This document shows, in pieces, positions 7,701 to 16,196 of a DNA stretch of 64,000 nucleotides. Under the pieces are notes generated by a model. The model had not been told where the DNA came from. It saw only the letters and a program-made list of their open reading frames with translations, and did not search any database. The stretch covers positions 1 through 64,000 of the forward strand of contig UQKL01000010.1 of NCBI GenBank assembly GCA_900541695.1. Reading direction: 5' to 3'. The translations under genes and the position numbers were made by a program. How positions within the stretch are numbered: the first letter of the stretch is position 1; each line of letters starts with the position of its first letter. The DNA is from an uncultured Collinsella sp. GTDB taxonomy: Bacteria > Actinomycetota > Coriobacteriia > Coriobacteriales > Coriobacteriaceae.

Positions 7701-8723
7701 CTACTCCATGGTCTCTTGGCAGACGACCTCGCGGATGGCGCGAATGCGGCGCATGGTGTCGTCGAACTGGTCGGGGGTGAGGGCCTGGGCGCCGTCGGAC
7801 CATGCGCGGCTGGGCTCGTCGTGGACCTCGATCTCCAGGCCGTTGGCGCCGCAGGCGGTCGCGGCGAGCGCCATGGGCTCAACGTAGCGGGTGTAGCCGG
7901 TGGCGTGGCTGGGGTCGGCGACGACGGGCAGGTGCGACAGGTGGTGCAGAACCGGCACGGCGTTGAGGTCGAAGGTATTGCGGGTGCGGGTCTCGAAGGT
8001 GCGGATACCGCGCTCGCACAGGATGACGTTGTCGTTGCCCTCGCTCATGATGTACTCGGCTGCCATAAGCAGCTCGTCGATCGTGCCGGACATGCCGCGC
8101 TTGAGCAGAATCGGGGTCTGGGTCTTGCCGACCTCCTTGAGCAGGGGGAAGTTCTGGGCGTTGCGGGCGCCGATCTGCATGACGTCAATCTTCTTGTCCA
8201 AGAAGACCTGCACGTCGCGCGGGTCCATGATCTCGGTGACGATCGGCATGTCGAGCTCGGCAGACGCCTCGCACAGCAGGTCGAGGCCGGCGGGGCCCAT
8301 GCCCTGGTAGGCGTAGGGGGAGGTGCGGGGCTTGTAGGCACCGCCGCGCAGCATCGTGGCGCCGGCGGCCTTCACGCGGCGTGCGATGCGGATGAGGTTC
8401 TCGCCCTCGACGGAGCAGGGACCGGCGATGACCTGGAACTGGTCGCCGCCGATCTTGACGCCGTGACCGCAGTCGATGACGGAGTCCTCGGGGTGGAACT
8501 TGCGGTTGGCGCGCTTGAACGGCTCGGAGACGCGCTGCACGCGCTCGACGACATCCATGGACTCGAGCAGGAACGGGTCGATCTTGGTCGTATCGCCCAC
8601 CAGGCCGATAATCGTCTCATTCTCGCCGCGCGAGACGTCGGTCTTCAGGCCTTTTTTCTCAATCCAGCTGACGATATGGCTGACGGCCTCGTCGCTGGCG
8701 CTCTGCTTTAGAATTGCAATCAT
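7701..8723 (-). CDS. aroF: 3-deoxy-7-phosphoheptulonate (DAHP) synthase, AroF/Bacillus type
   Basis: Entry enzyme of the pathway: condenses PEP with erythrose-4-phosphate. Its 340 residues comprise an N-terminal ferredoxin-like domain (about 1-70) and a KDO8PS-like TIM barrel. The barrel carries AGPCSVEGE, RGGAYKPRTSPYAYQG, IGARNAQNFPLLKE, LLKRGMSGT, LCERGIRTFE and DPSHATGY. This fits type I-beta enzymes, whose N-terminal domain can carry allosteric control. There is no fused chorismate mutase. The ATG at 8721-8723 follows GAGGTGAGAGG. It is the first gene of the operon, behind a leader with a terminator-like hairpin. Confidence 0.93.
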   Translation of the reverse strand: MIAILKQSASDEAVSHIVSWIEKKGLKTDVSRGENETIIGLVGDTTKIDPFLLESMDVVERVQRVSEPFKRANRKFHPEDSVIDCGHGVKIGGDQFQVIAGPCSVEGENLIRIARRVKAAGATMLRGGAYKPRTSPYAYQGMGPAGLDLLCEASAELDMPIVTEIMDPRDVQVFLDKKIDVMQIGARNAQNFPLLKEVGKTQTPILLKRGMSGTIDELLMAAEYIMSEGNDNVILCERGIRTFETRTRNTFDLNAVPVLHHLSHLPVVADPSHATGYTRYVEPMALAATACGANGLEIEVHDEPSRAWSDGAQALTPDQFDDTMRRIRAIREVVCQETME

Positions 8724-8733
8724 GGTGTGCCTC

Positions 8734-8796
8734 TCACCTCGATGGATAACTTTTGCAAAAACGGCCCGCATTGCGAGCCGTGTATATATGGTGCAT
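8734..8796 (-). other. Possible short leader ORF (20 codons) ahead of the aro operon
   Basis: On the minus strand ATG at 8796 opens 20 codons (MHHIYTARNAGRFCKSYPSR) that end eleven bases before the aroF start. Two Tyr and one Phe codon fall in and around the hairpin at 8761-8781. A leader-peptide attenuator is conceivable, but no good ribosome-binding site precedes the ATG. The aromatic content (3 of 20) is only modest. Confidence 0.25.
8756..8781 (-). terminator. Terminator-like hairpin in the 5' leader of the aro operon (candidate attenuator)
   Basis: On the minus strand ACGGCTCGCA pairs with TGCGGGCCGT (one G-T pair), followed by TTTTTG. It lies about 40 bases upstream of the aroF start and downstream of a TATAAA-like box at about 8804-8812. 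It would therefore be transcribed ahead of the operon rather than end another gene, since the neighbour on the far side is a plus-strand tRNA. This placement suggests transcription attenuation; no antiterminator was identified. Confidence 0.5.
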
Positions 8797-8886
8797 GAGA
8801 GTTTATACTATCCGACTCGCTTTTGCCTTCTAAAGTGGGCCGTTGCGCCGCGTCTTCCTCGGAATTGCAAACCTTTTTCTTTTATT

Positions 8887-8916
8887 TTGATAGCCCGTGG
8901 TGCACTTGGGTATAAT
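8887..8916 (+). promoter_or_regulatory. Promoter of tRNA-Arg
   Basis: TTGATA (8887-8892) and TATAAT (8911-8916) are separated by 18 bp. The -10 box ends 11 bp before the mature tRNA 5' end, which suits a vegetative sigma factor. Confidence 0.75.
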
Positions 8917-8927
8917 GCCAAACGTTG

Positions 8928-9004
8928 GCCCTATTAGCTCAGGGGATTAGAGCGTCTGCCTCCGGAGCAGAAGGCCGTTGGTTCGAATCCAACATGGGGC
9001 ACCA
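8928..9004 (+). tRNA. tRNA-Arg (anticodon CCG)
   Basis: The cloverleaf folds with acceptor stem GCCCTAT / ATGGGGC (one G-T pair), D-arm GCTC..GAGC, anticodon stem TCTGC / GCAGA around loop CTCCGGA (anticodon CCG, reads CGG), T-arm GTTGG TTCGAATC CAAC, and an encoded CCA. It stands alone with its own promoter and terminator. Confidence 0.95.
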
Positions 9005-9015
9005 TCGAACGTAAG

Positions 9016-9049
9016 ACCGTCCGAACCTCGCATGGTCCGGGCGGTTTTT
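9016..9049 (+). terminator. Intrinsic terminator after tRNA-Arg
   Basis: ACCGTCCG pairs with CGGGCGGT (one G-T pair), extended by ACC/GGT on the loop side, and is followed by TTTTTCTT. It lies 12 bp after the tRNA 3' end. Confidence 0.8.
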
Positions 9050-9080
9050 CTTATACCGACGCGACGTGATGGGACGTGGT

Positions 9081-11804
9081 ATGGCAGCAACGGATATCGA
9101 GCGCGGACTCTCGACCGCCGAGGTTGAGGAGCGCATCGCCGCCGGTAAGATCAACCGCAACATGGAGCTCAAGACCAAGTCGGTCAAAGAGCTCATCATC
9201 GAGAACCTCTGCACGTTGTTCAATTTGATCAACGTGATCTTGGCGTTCCTGGTCATTTTGACCGGTTCGTTTAAGAATCTGACGTTCCTGTTCGTGGTGT
9301 TCCTCAATACCGCTATTGGCGTCATTCAGTCCATGCGTTCCAAGAAGATGGTCGATAAGCTCACGCTGCTGACCTCCAAGAAGGCCATCGCGGTGCGCGA
9401 CGGCGCCGAGGTGGAGCTCGACCTGGACCAGATCGTGCTCGACGACATCATCCGCTTGGGGCGCGGCGACCAGATTCCCGCCGACGCCGTGGTGGTGTCG
9501 GGCGAGGCGCTCGTGAACGAGAGCCTGCTGACGGGCGAGAGCGACCTTATTAAGAAACAGCCAGGCTCTGAGCTCATGAGCGGCAGCTTTATCGACTCGG
9601 GCCTGCTGCGCGCCCGCGTGATCCATGTCGGCGCCGACAACTACGTGGCCAAAATTAATAACGAGGCCAAGTACGTCAAAAAGGTTAATTCCGAGATCAT
9701 GAACGCGCTGAACGCCATCGTGCGCTTTGCGAGCATCATCATGATCCCGCTCGGTTTGGCGTTGTTTGCCTCGAGTGTGAGCGAGCTGTGGGATGCCGCG
9801 GGAACCCCGGGCGATAGTGCGCTTTCGTGGTGCTTCTCCGAGCTGTTGGCCGGTCATGTGCCTTCGTCGGCGCTGCTGTCCACGGTGGGCGCCCTGCTGG
9901 GCATGATCCCGCAAGGCCTGGTGCTGCTGACCTCGTCGGTGCTCGCCATCGCCACGGTGCGCCTGGCCCGCCGCAAGGTGCTGGCACAGCAGCTCTACTG
10001 CATCGAGACACTCGCTCGCGTCGACGTGCTGTGCCTGGACAAGACGGGCACCATCACGTCGGGCCGTATGGAGGTCGAGGGCACGTATCCGCTGCCTGTT
10101 GAGGGTGTTGGCTTTGGCGTGGACTCGGACGAGGCGGCTGTTCCCATCGATACCACAGTGCTCGATTTTGCGCTGGCTAACGTGGCACGTGCGACTTCGG
10201 CCGATGCCAACGAGACCTGCCAGGCGCTGCTCAACTATTACGCCGATCGCCCGGTCGAGGTGTCCGAGCCGCTGTCGGTCATTCCATTCTCGTCGTCTAA
10301 AAAATGGAGCGGCGCGTCGTTTGCGCAGGGCTCCTACGTAATGGGCGCCGCGCAATTTGTGCTCTCTGATCGTGCGTTTGCCCAGGTCGAGAACCGTGTC
10401 GCCGAGCTTGCCGATACCTGCCGCGTGCTCGTGGTGGCGCGCGTGGACGGCTTTACGCCCGATGGGGATATGGTGGGCGAGGCCGAGCCCGTGGGATTTG
10501 TGACCATCCGCGACGAGATTCGTACCTCGGCGGCCGAGACCATCGGCTACTTTAACGAGCAGGGCGTGACCCTCAACGTGATCAGCGGCGACGACCCGCG
10601 TACGGTGTCGTCGATCGCGCGCGTGGTGGGCGTGCCGGGGGCGGACGCTTATGTGGACGCCACGACGCTCGATACGCCGGCCAAGCTCGATGCCGCAGTG
10701 GACCGCTACCATGTCTTTGGTCGTGTGACCCCGCAGCAGAAGCGCGAGCTCGTGCAGGCGCTCAAGCGCCGCGAGCACACCGTGGTCATGACGGGCGACG
10801 GCGTCAACGACGTGCTGGCGCTCAAGGAGGCCGACTGCTCCGTCGCCATGGCGGCCGGCTCCGATGCCGCGCGTAATGTGGCCGAAATCGTACTCGTCGA
10901 CAACGATTTTGCCTCGATGCCCGCCGTGGTGGCCGAGGGCCGTCGCTCCATCAACAACCTGCAGCGTTCGGCCTCACTGTTCCTGACCAAGACGCTGTTC
11001 TCGATGGGCCTGGCGGCGCTGTGTATCGCGCTGCCGCCGTACCCCTTCGAGCCCATCCAGATGACGCTCATTAACTTCTTCTGCATCGGCGCGCCGGGCT
11101 TTGTGTTGGGCCTGGAGCCCAACAATGCTCGTGTGAAGGGTGCGTTTTTGAGCAACGTACTCAAGCGTGCACTGCCGGCGTCGATTGCGGTCATTTTGGC
11201 TGCGGCGCTCGACATCTTTGTGGCGCGCGTGTTTGGCTTTAGCCAGCTCACGCTGTCTACGATGTGCCTGCTTACGTCGTGCGCGGCGAGCGTCAGCCTA
11301 ATCTGGCGCATCTCGCAGCCTCTCACGCCCTTACGTGTGGTGCTCTTTGTGTTTGTAGTCGCCGGCATCCTGGTGGGCGTTATCGGATTCCCGGAGCTGC
11401 TGTCTATTGCCAACCTGTCGATGGGCCAGATGGTTATCTTGGCTGTTATCGTGGTCTTTACCTGCTCGGTGTTCTTTAAGCTCGCCACGATGATGGATTC
11501 GCTCAAGCCGCGTCGTCGTCATGCCGCAACTGGTTTTGGCCGCGGTGTGCGCGTCCGCCTGGGTCGCGGTGGCGGCAAGGTGAGCTCGACGGGCTCGACG
11601 GCCGAACGTTTTGCCAAGCGCGTCGCCGCCGACATGGCGCAGCGCCGCGAAGATCGCACCGCTCGCGAGGCCGAGGCCCGCGCACTCGAGGGCGTGGCCC
11701 AGGCCCAGCCCAAGAAAAAGAAGAGTACCGGAGCCAAGCGCTCTCGCGTGACCAAGTCCGCCCAAGGCATCAAAGTCTCGATGCCAAGCAAAAAGAAGAA
11801 GTAA
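9081..11804 (+). CDS. Cation-transporting P-type ATPase, CtpE-like
   Basis: Integral membrane ATP-driven cation pump, 907 residues with this start. Visible P-type signatures are the actuator LTGES loop near 150, the phosphorylation motif DKTGTIT at D320, and MTGDGVNDVLALKEAD in the P domain. The helices GMIPQGLVLLTSSVLAIATVRLARRKVL before the P-motif and the SINNLQRSASLFLTKT segment resemble mycobacterial CtpE, reported as a Ca2+ transporter. The substrate is an inference. No heavy-metal CPx motif is present. The last 90 residues form an unusual basic tail rich in Arg and Lys, ending in KKKK. The start is uncertain: GTG 9066, ATG 9069 and ATG 9081 are in frame, all with weak ribosome-binding sites. 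Confidence 0.88.
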   Translation: MAATDIERGLSTAEVEERIAAGKINRNMELKTKSVKELIIENLCTLFNLINVILAFLVILTGSFKNLTFLFVVFLNTAIGVIQSMRSKKMVDKLTLLTSKKAIAVRDGAEVELDLDQIVLDDIIRLGRGDQIPADAVVVSGEALVNESLLTGESDLIKKQPGSELMSGSFIDSGLLRARVIHVGADNYVAKINNEAKYVKKVNSEIMNALNAIVRFASIIMIPLGLALFASSVSELWDAAGTPGDSALSWCFSELLAGHVPSSALLSTVGALLGMIPQGLVLLTSSVLAIATVRLARRKVLAQQLYCIETLARVDVLCLDKTGTITSGRMEVEGTYPLPVEGVGFGVDSDEAAVPIDTTVLDFALANVARATSADANETCQALLNYYADRPVEVSEPLSVIPFSSSKKWSGASFAQGSYVMGAAQFVLSDRAFAQVENRVAELADTCRVLVVARVDGFTPDGDMVGEAEPVGFVTIRDEIRTSAAETIGYFNEQGVTLNVISGDDPRTVSSIARVVGVPGADAYVDATTLDTPAKLDAAVDRYHVFGRVTPQQKRELVQALKRREHTVVMTGDGVNDVLALKEADCSVAMAAGSDAARNVAEIVLVDNDFASMPAVVAEGRRSINNLQRSASLFLTKTLFSMGLAALCIALPPYPFEPIQMTLINFFCIGAPGFVLGLEPNNARVKGAFLSNVLKRALPASIAVILAAALDIFVARVFGFSQLTLSTMCLLTSCAASVSLIWRISQPLTPLRVVLFVFVVAGILVGVIGFPELLSIANLSMGQMVILAVIVVFTCSVFFKLATMMDSLKPRRRHAATGFGRGVRVRLGRGGGKVSSTGSTAERFAKRVAADMAQRREDRTAREAEARALEGVAQAQPKKKKSTGAKRSRVTKSAQGIKVSMPSKKKK

Positions 11805-11907
11805 CTACGCGCCCTGCCGATGTTGAATTGGTGCCTTGCTCCTGTGGGGCCGTGGCGATGTTATGCTCTAACCTCGATTGTTTGAATTGCTTCGAAAGGA
11901 GGATGCC

Positions 11908-13050
11908 GTGATCTGCCCGCATTGCCTTAAGACTATCGAGGACGGCGCCTCGTTCTGCCCCTACTGCAACGCCTATGTGGGTCCGGGCGATGGTCCCGAG
12001 CACACTGAGTTCGTGTTCTGTGAGGGCTGCGGTGCCCGTCTTTCTCCGCATGATCGTACATGCCCCAAATGCGGACGCCCCGCTCCGGGTATCCTCTCCG
12101 AGGACGCGGCCGCATCCGACTTGGCTGCGGGCCGCACGGCGGGTTTTCCGCGCCTAACGCAAGAGCAGATCGATACCGAGGTGCCGCATGCGCCCGCCTC
12201 GGCTGCCGCGGTTCTTTCGGATGCCGCCGACCCCAATGAGACTTGCGTGCTGCCGGCTTTCGATAAGGATTTCGGTATCCCCAAGGTCGACATTCCCACG
12301 CCCGTTTCCCTGCACGACGATGCTCAAAAACCCAAGCGCAAGGTGCACCCCGACGAGGACGCCTATCACAAGCACAAGCGTCATATCCCCAAGCCGCTCA
12401 TCGTCATCGCGGTCCTTGCCGTCGTGTGCGGTGGTGCGTATTGGTTCGTGACGGCCGATCCCATGGGTGTCATGCCTGGCTTCTATGACCAGTTTGGCCA
12501 GGCCGCGCAGACGACCTTCCCCACGCGCCAAAAGGGCGAGGCGACTGAGGACGATACCAAGCAGGACGATTCTGCCGAGGTGGTCCAGGAAGAAACCGTG
12601 CTTACCGATGATCAGCTCTATACCAGGCTCGACGGTCTGTATCAGACCATCGTGTCCTACGGTGACGAGGACCAGATCGGCGAGGTCATCGATTCTTTTA
12701 ACAATGGCTATCTTCGAACGCCACTGTCCACCCGTCAGGAGCTGTCGCAGAGTGCCTACGCCCTGCGCGACCAGATCAAAAAGACGCAAGATGAGCTCAA
12801 CAACCTGAAAGTACAGGACGATACGGTCTATGCGGATGACATCGCCCACTTAAAGCAGCTTGCCGAGTGGATGTACGAGCGTGTCGACGTGATCTGTCAG
12901 AGCTGGGACATCTCGCTGGCCATTCCCGATGGTGAGTCGATGAGTTCCCACCAAAGCGATATCCTGGCGCCCATCGCGCAGGGCGGCAACAGCGCACTGA
13001 ACCAGTACGACGCCAATGTGGGTTCCTGGAAGCCGCAGCAGCGTTCCTAA
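11908..13050 (+). CDS. Zinc-ribbon, single-pass membrane protein of unknown function
   Basis: The 380-residue protein starts with two zinc ribbons: CPHC (3-6) with CPYC, and CEGC with CPKC, all within the first 60 residues. A low-complexity cytoplasmic linker follows, then basic residues (HKHKRH) and one membrane segment at about 164-184. The extracytoplasmic part (about 190-380) is mostly helical with heptad-like stretches and no domain I recognise. The GTG at 11908 is preferred because AAGGAGG lies five bases upstream; upstream frame extension would run through this site. It stands alone between the P-type ATPase and the cyclophilin. A role in envelope sensing or assembly is possible, but nothing in the sequence defines one. 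Confidence 0.8.
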   Translation: MICPHCLKTIEDGASFCPYCNAYVGPGDGPEHTEFVFCEGCGARLSPHDRTCPKCGRPAPGILSEDAAASDLAAGRTAGFPRLTQEQIDTEVPHAPASAAAVLSDAADPNETCVLPAFDKDFGIPKVDIPTPVSLHDDAQKPKRKVHPDEDAYHKHKRHIPKPLIVIAVLAVVCGGAYWFVTADPMGVMPGFYDQFGQAAQTTFPTRQKGEATEDDTKQDDSAEVVQEETVLTDDQLYTRLDGLYQTIVSYGDEDQIGEVIDSFNNGYLRTPLSTRQELSQSAYALRDQIKKTQDELNNLKVQDDTVYADDIAHLKQLAEWMYERVDVICQSWDISLAIPDGESMSSHQSDILAPIAQGGNSALNQYDANVGSWKPQQRS

Positions 13051-13088
13051 AATTAGTTCGCCATAGTCGGCATAACCTACGTGCGCAA

Positions 13089-13118
13089 TTGATGTAAGCG
13101 CATGCTTATTGCTACAAT
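13089..13118 (+). promoter_or_regulatory. Promoter upstream of the cyclophilin gene
   Basis: TTGATG (13089-13094) and TACAAT (13113-13118) are separated by 18 bp, about 40 bp upstream of the start codon. This is a good sigma-70-type match and suggests a new transcription unit that may continue into the TPR gene. Confidence 0.65.
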
Positions 13119-13157
13119 TCTTACAAATATGCTTTAAACGCACGAGGAAGGAACCAC

Positions 13158-13700
13158 ATGTTTGGTTTTAAGAAAGAGCTCTACACGCCCGAGTATCAGC
13201 TTGCCGGCGACGAGTGCGCCGTTATCGAGACGTCGAAGGGTACCATCAAGGTCAAGTTTGACGGCGAGGGCGCTCCCATTCATGTCGCGAACTTCTGCGA
13301 GCTTTCTACGATGGGCTTCTATGATGGCCTTAAGTTCCATCGCTATGTGCCCGGTTTTGTCATCCAGGGCGGTGACCCCAATACCCGCGATATGTCCGGC
13401 GCCGACGTCGCCGCTGGTCTTGAGGGCCCCGACGGCATGCCCGGTACCGGTGGCCCCGGCTACTGCATCAAGGGCGAGTTTGCCACCAATCCGCGCAACT
13501 GCCATGTCGATGGCGCCCTTGCCATGGCACGCTCCATGGATCCCGATTCCGCGGGTTCCCAGTTCTACTTCTGCCTGGGCGCCCAGCATAACCTCGATTC
13601 CGGTTACACCGTCTTTGGTACCACGGTCGAGGGTCTCGATGTGATTTCGCGGCTGCGTGCCGGCGACGAGATCGTCCATGTCGAGATCGTTCACGAGTAA
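13158..13700 (+). CDS. Peptidyl-prolyl cis-trans isomerase, cyclophilin type
   Basis: The 180-residue protein is a cyclophilin that catalyses prolyl isomerisation during folding. Family motifs are FHRYVPGFVIQGGDP with the catalytic Arg (about 60-75), GPGYCIKGEF, and MARSMDPDSAGSQFYFCLG. No signal peptide or lipobox is visible, so it should be cytosolic. The ATG at 13158 follows GAGGAAGGAACC. The TPR gene starts 12 bp downstream, so the two are likely co-transcribed. Confidence 0.93.
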   Translation: MFGFKKELYTPEYQLAGDECAVIETSKGTIKVKFDGEGAPIHVANFCELSTMGFYDGLKFHRYVPGFVIQGGDPNTRDMSGADVAAGLEGPDGMPGTGGPGYCIKGEFATNPRNCHVDGALAMARSMDPDSAGSQFYFCLGAQHNLDSGYTVFGTTVEGLDVISRLRAGDEIVHVEIVHE

Positions 13701-13711
13701 AGGGGACTTCC

Positions 13712-15016
13712 TTGAATAGCCAGCTGATCCAACAGGGCCGCGCCGCTTACCGCGCGGGTGATTTTTCCGCTGCAGCCCAGATGCTTGGGGCGGCAAAAAC
13801 TCCCGATGAGATTATGGGCGAGGCCGATCACCTTCGTGGCAACGCCTTGATGCACCTGGGCATGTATGCCGAGGCCGCCGAGGCTTATGCTGCCGCCCTC
13901 AACGACGGCACCTATGGCAAGCGCGGCGCGCTGCTCACCAACCGCGGCAAGGCACTCGCCGCGGTGGGCGACTACACGACGGCCGCTCAGGCGTTCTCTG
14001 CTGCTACCCAGGATGCTTCCTATGCCACGCCGTTCAAGGCCTATCTGGGCCTGGGCAATGCGCTGTTCCAGTCGGGCGACTATGCCAACGCGGGTACTGC
14101 CTTCCGTCAGGCTGCCATCGACGGCGCCAATCCGGCTCCTGCCGCCGCACTCGGCGAGCTCGGTCGTTGCTTCATTAAGCTCGGCCGTCCGGCGGATGCC
14201 GTGGAGACCTACCGCACGGCTATCGACTTTGCCGGTCCCCGCGACGATACGCGTGCGCTCAACGCCGGCATGGGTCAGGCGCTTTCTGCCGCCGGTCGTC
14301 CCTCCGACGCACTCGACGCCTTTAACGCCGCTACTGCCGATGGCATCTACCAGCTCACCTCCGAGCAGGCCGACGAGCTTGCCCGCGTGCACGATTCGCT
14401 TGCCGCGCTGTCTGCCCAGACGGCTATGGCCACGGCTCCGGCGCCCGCGATGGACGCTCCCGCCGTCGATCCGCTCGATCCTACGGGCGCGACCGGTCAG
14501 TTTATGCCCGATCCCTCGGATACCGGCTTCTTTACGCTGTCCGAGTCCGAGATGGTCCAGCAGGACCGTCAGGATCGTAAGCAGGCCAAGGTCCGTCGTC
14601 GCCATCGCCACACGGGTCTCAAAGTCTTCATCGTGCTGCTTCTGCTCATTTTGATTGCTGCGGGCGGTCTGGGCTTTGCCTACACGCGCGGCTTTGGCTT
14701 CCCGTCCCAGGAGTCTGTCGTTACCGATCTGTTCCAGGCTGCCGGCGACGGTGACACCGCAAAGGCCGAGTCTTACCTGGCCTCGAGCCTGTCCGAGGAC
14801 GCCAAATCGATGATCATCTCCTCGATTCCGCAGGGTGCCACCGTGTCCGTCGAGGGCATGGATCAGTCCATGACCGAGACGGCCGCCAAGGTGAAGGCAT
14901 CGCTGTCCAAGGGCGGCGAGCAGGAGTACACCGTCAAATTCGTGCGCTCCGACAACCATATCGGCTGGGCCGTTTCCTCGCTCGATATGGATTTCTCGGC
15001 TGCTGACAACCAGTAG
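13712..15016 (+). CDS. Membrane-anchored TPR protein of unknown function
   Basis: Of 434 residues, 1-230 consist of alanine-rich helix pairs with the TPR pattern (AYRAGDFSAAAQML, MHLGMYAEAAEAYAAAL, FQSGDYANAGTAFRQA, IKLGRPADAVETY). After a linker and a basic patch (VRRRHRH), one membrane segment lies at about 306-328, followed by an exported domain of about 105 residues that resembles small DUF4878-like folds. The topology is cytoplasmic TPR, one membrane pass, external domain. TTG at 13712 is taken as the start because AAAGGGGAC precedes it. Its position just before mreB suggests an envelope role, but this is context only. Confidence 0.8.
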   Translation: MNSQLIQQGRAAYRAGDFSAAAQMLGAAKTPDEIMGEADHLRGNALMHLGMYAEAAEAYAAALNDGTYGKRGALLTNRGKALAAVGDYTTAAQAFSAATQDASYATPFKAYLGLGNALFQSGDYANAGTAFRQAAIDGANPAPAAALGELGRCFIKLGRPADAVETYRTAIDFAGPRDDTRALNAGMGQALSAAGRPSDALDAFNAATADGIYQLTSEQADELARVHDSLAALSAQTAMATAPAPAMDAPAVDPLDPTGATGQFMPDPSDTGFFTLSESEMVQQDRQDRKQAKVRRRHRHTGLKVFIVLLLLILIAAGGLGFAYTRGFGFPSQESVVTDLFQAAGDGDTAKAESYLASSLSEDAKSMIISSIPQGATVSVEGMDQSMTETAAKVKASLSKGGEQEYTVKFVRSDNHIGWAVSSLDMDFSAADNQ

Positions 15017-15036
15017 TGACCTTATGGGATTTAGCT

Positions 15037-15071
15037 TTGCCCGGCGCTTCACCGCAAGTGAGGTGCCGGGC
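15037..15071 (+). terminator. GC-rich hairpin downstream of the TPR gene
   Basis: GCCCGGC plus CTTCAC pairs with GTGAGG plus GCCGGGC around CGCAA. It lacks a clear U tract (TTGCGC follows), so it is a weak or factor-assisted terminator. Confidence 0.45.
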
Positions 15072-15131
15072 TTGCGCTAGTATGATGAGCTAGTAGTTTT
15101 CCAGCAATCATCCAACACATCAGGAGTTGCG

Positions 15132-16175
15132 TTGTTTTCTTTGATGGATATGTTCTTCGGTAGCTATGCGGGCGATCTTGCCATCGACCTCGGCACCGCA
15201 AATACGCTTGTCTCCGTGCGCGGCAAGGGCATCGTCATCCGCGAGCCCTCCGTCGTCGCCATCGACAAGAACGACGAGCGCATCCTGGCGGTCGGTATCG
15301 AGGCAAAGCGCATGCTCGGCCGTACGCCCGGCAACATTGTGGCCGTTCGTCCCCTGAAGGACGGCGTCATCGCCGACTTCGATGTTACAGAGGCTATGCT
15401 TCGCTACTTTATCGACAAGGCGTCCGAGAAGCGCTATCCGTGGACCCCGCGTCCGCGCGTTGTCGTCTGCGTTCCCTCCGGTGTCACGTCGGTCGAGAAG
15501 CGTGCCGTCTTTGAGGCCACGATCCAGGCCGGCGCTCGCCAGGCCTATCTGATCGAAGAGCCTATGGCCGCCGCTATCGGCGCCGACCTGCCCGTCGAGG
15601 AGCCTACCGGCTCCATGGTCATCGACATCGGTGGCGGTACCACCGAGGTTGCCGTTATCGCTATGGGCGGCATCGTCGTCTCGCAGTCCATCCGTATTGC
15701 CGGCGACGAGTTCGATCAGGCCATCCTCACGCACGTTCGCGATGCCTACAACTTGGCCATCGGCGAGCGTACGGCAGAGGACATCAAGATCAAGGTCGGC
15801 TCCGCCGTGCCGCTCAAGGACGAGCTCGACGTCGAGGTCAACGGCCGCGACGTGATCACCGGTCTGCCCAAGACCGTGCGCATCGAGAGCGAGGAGATTC
15901 GTCGCGCACTCAACAAGCCGCTCGACGAGATGGCCAAGGCCGTCAAGGACGCGCTCGACGCTACGCCTCCCGATCTTGCCTCGGACCTTATGTACTACGG
16001 CATTTTGCTGACCGGTGGCGGCGCGCTGCTGCGCGGTCTCGACGTGCGCCTGCGCGATGAGACCGGCGTTTCGGTCAACGTCAGCCCCACGGCGCTCGAT
16101 AACGTTGTTAACGGCTGTGCCCGCGTGCTCGAGGCCAATGCGTTTGATGGCGGCTTCGTCCAGACCAATGCTTAA
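15132..16175 (+). CDS. mreB: Rod-shape determining protein MreB
   Basis: Actin-like cytoskeletal ATPase that positions lateral wall synthesis. The 347-residue protein has the actin phosphate-1 loop DLGTANTL (near 17), phosphate-2 DIGGGTTEVAVI (near 160), and the adenosine motif LTGGGALLRGLD (near 290). The start is TTG at 15132, supported by CAGGAG five bases upstream; the next ATG (15144) is too far from it. MreC, MreD, PBP2 and RodA follow in order, so the complete elongation machinery is one operon. Confidence 0.97.
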   Translation: MFSLMDMFFGSYAGDLAIDLGTANTLVSVRGKGIVIREPSVVAIDKNDERILAVGIEAKRMLGRTPGNIVAVRPLKDGVIADFDVTEAMLRYFIDKASEKRYPWTPRPRVVVCVPSGVTSVEKRAVFEATIQAGARQAYLIEEPMAAAIGADLPVEEPTGSMVIDIGGGTTEVAVIAMGGIVVSQSIRIAGDEFDQAILTHVRDAYNLAIGERTAEDIKIKVGSAVPLKDELDVEVNGRDVITGLPKTVRIESEEIRRALNKPLDEMAKAVKDALDATPPDLASDLMYYGILLTGGGALLRGLDVRLRDETGVSVNVSPTALDNVVNGCARVLEANAFDGGFVQTNA

Positions 16176-16196
16176 TTTCCAAAAGGTGGATTCCAT

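Noticed and set aside
6699..8711. A 670-codon open frame on the plus strand opposite aroB, tyrA and aroF
   Set aside because: It is a shadow of the minus-strand genes caused by GC-biased third positions; the translation has low complexity and no family motif.
8928..9004. tRNA-Arg as an integration (att) site of a genomic island
   Set aside because: No integrase gene, no repeat of the tRNA 3' end and no foreign-looking DNA follows it.
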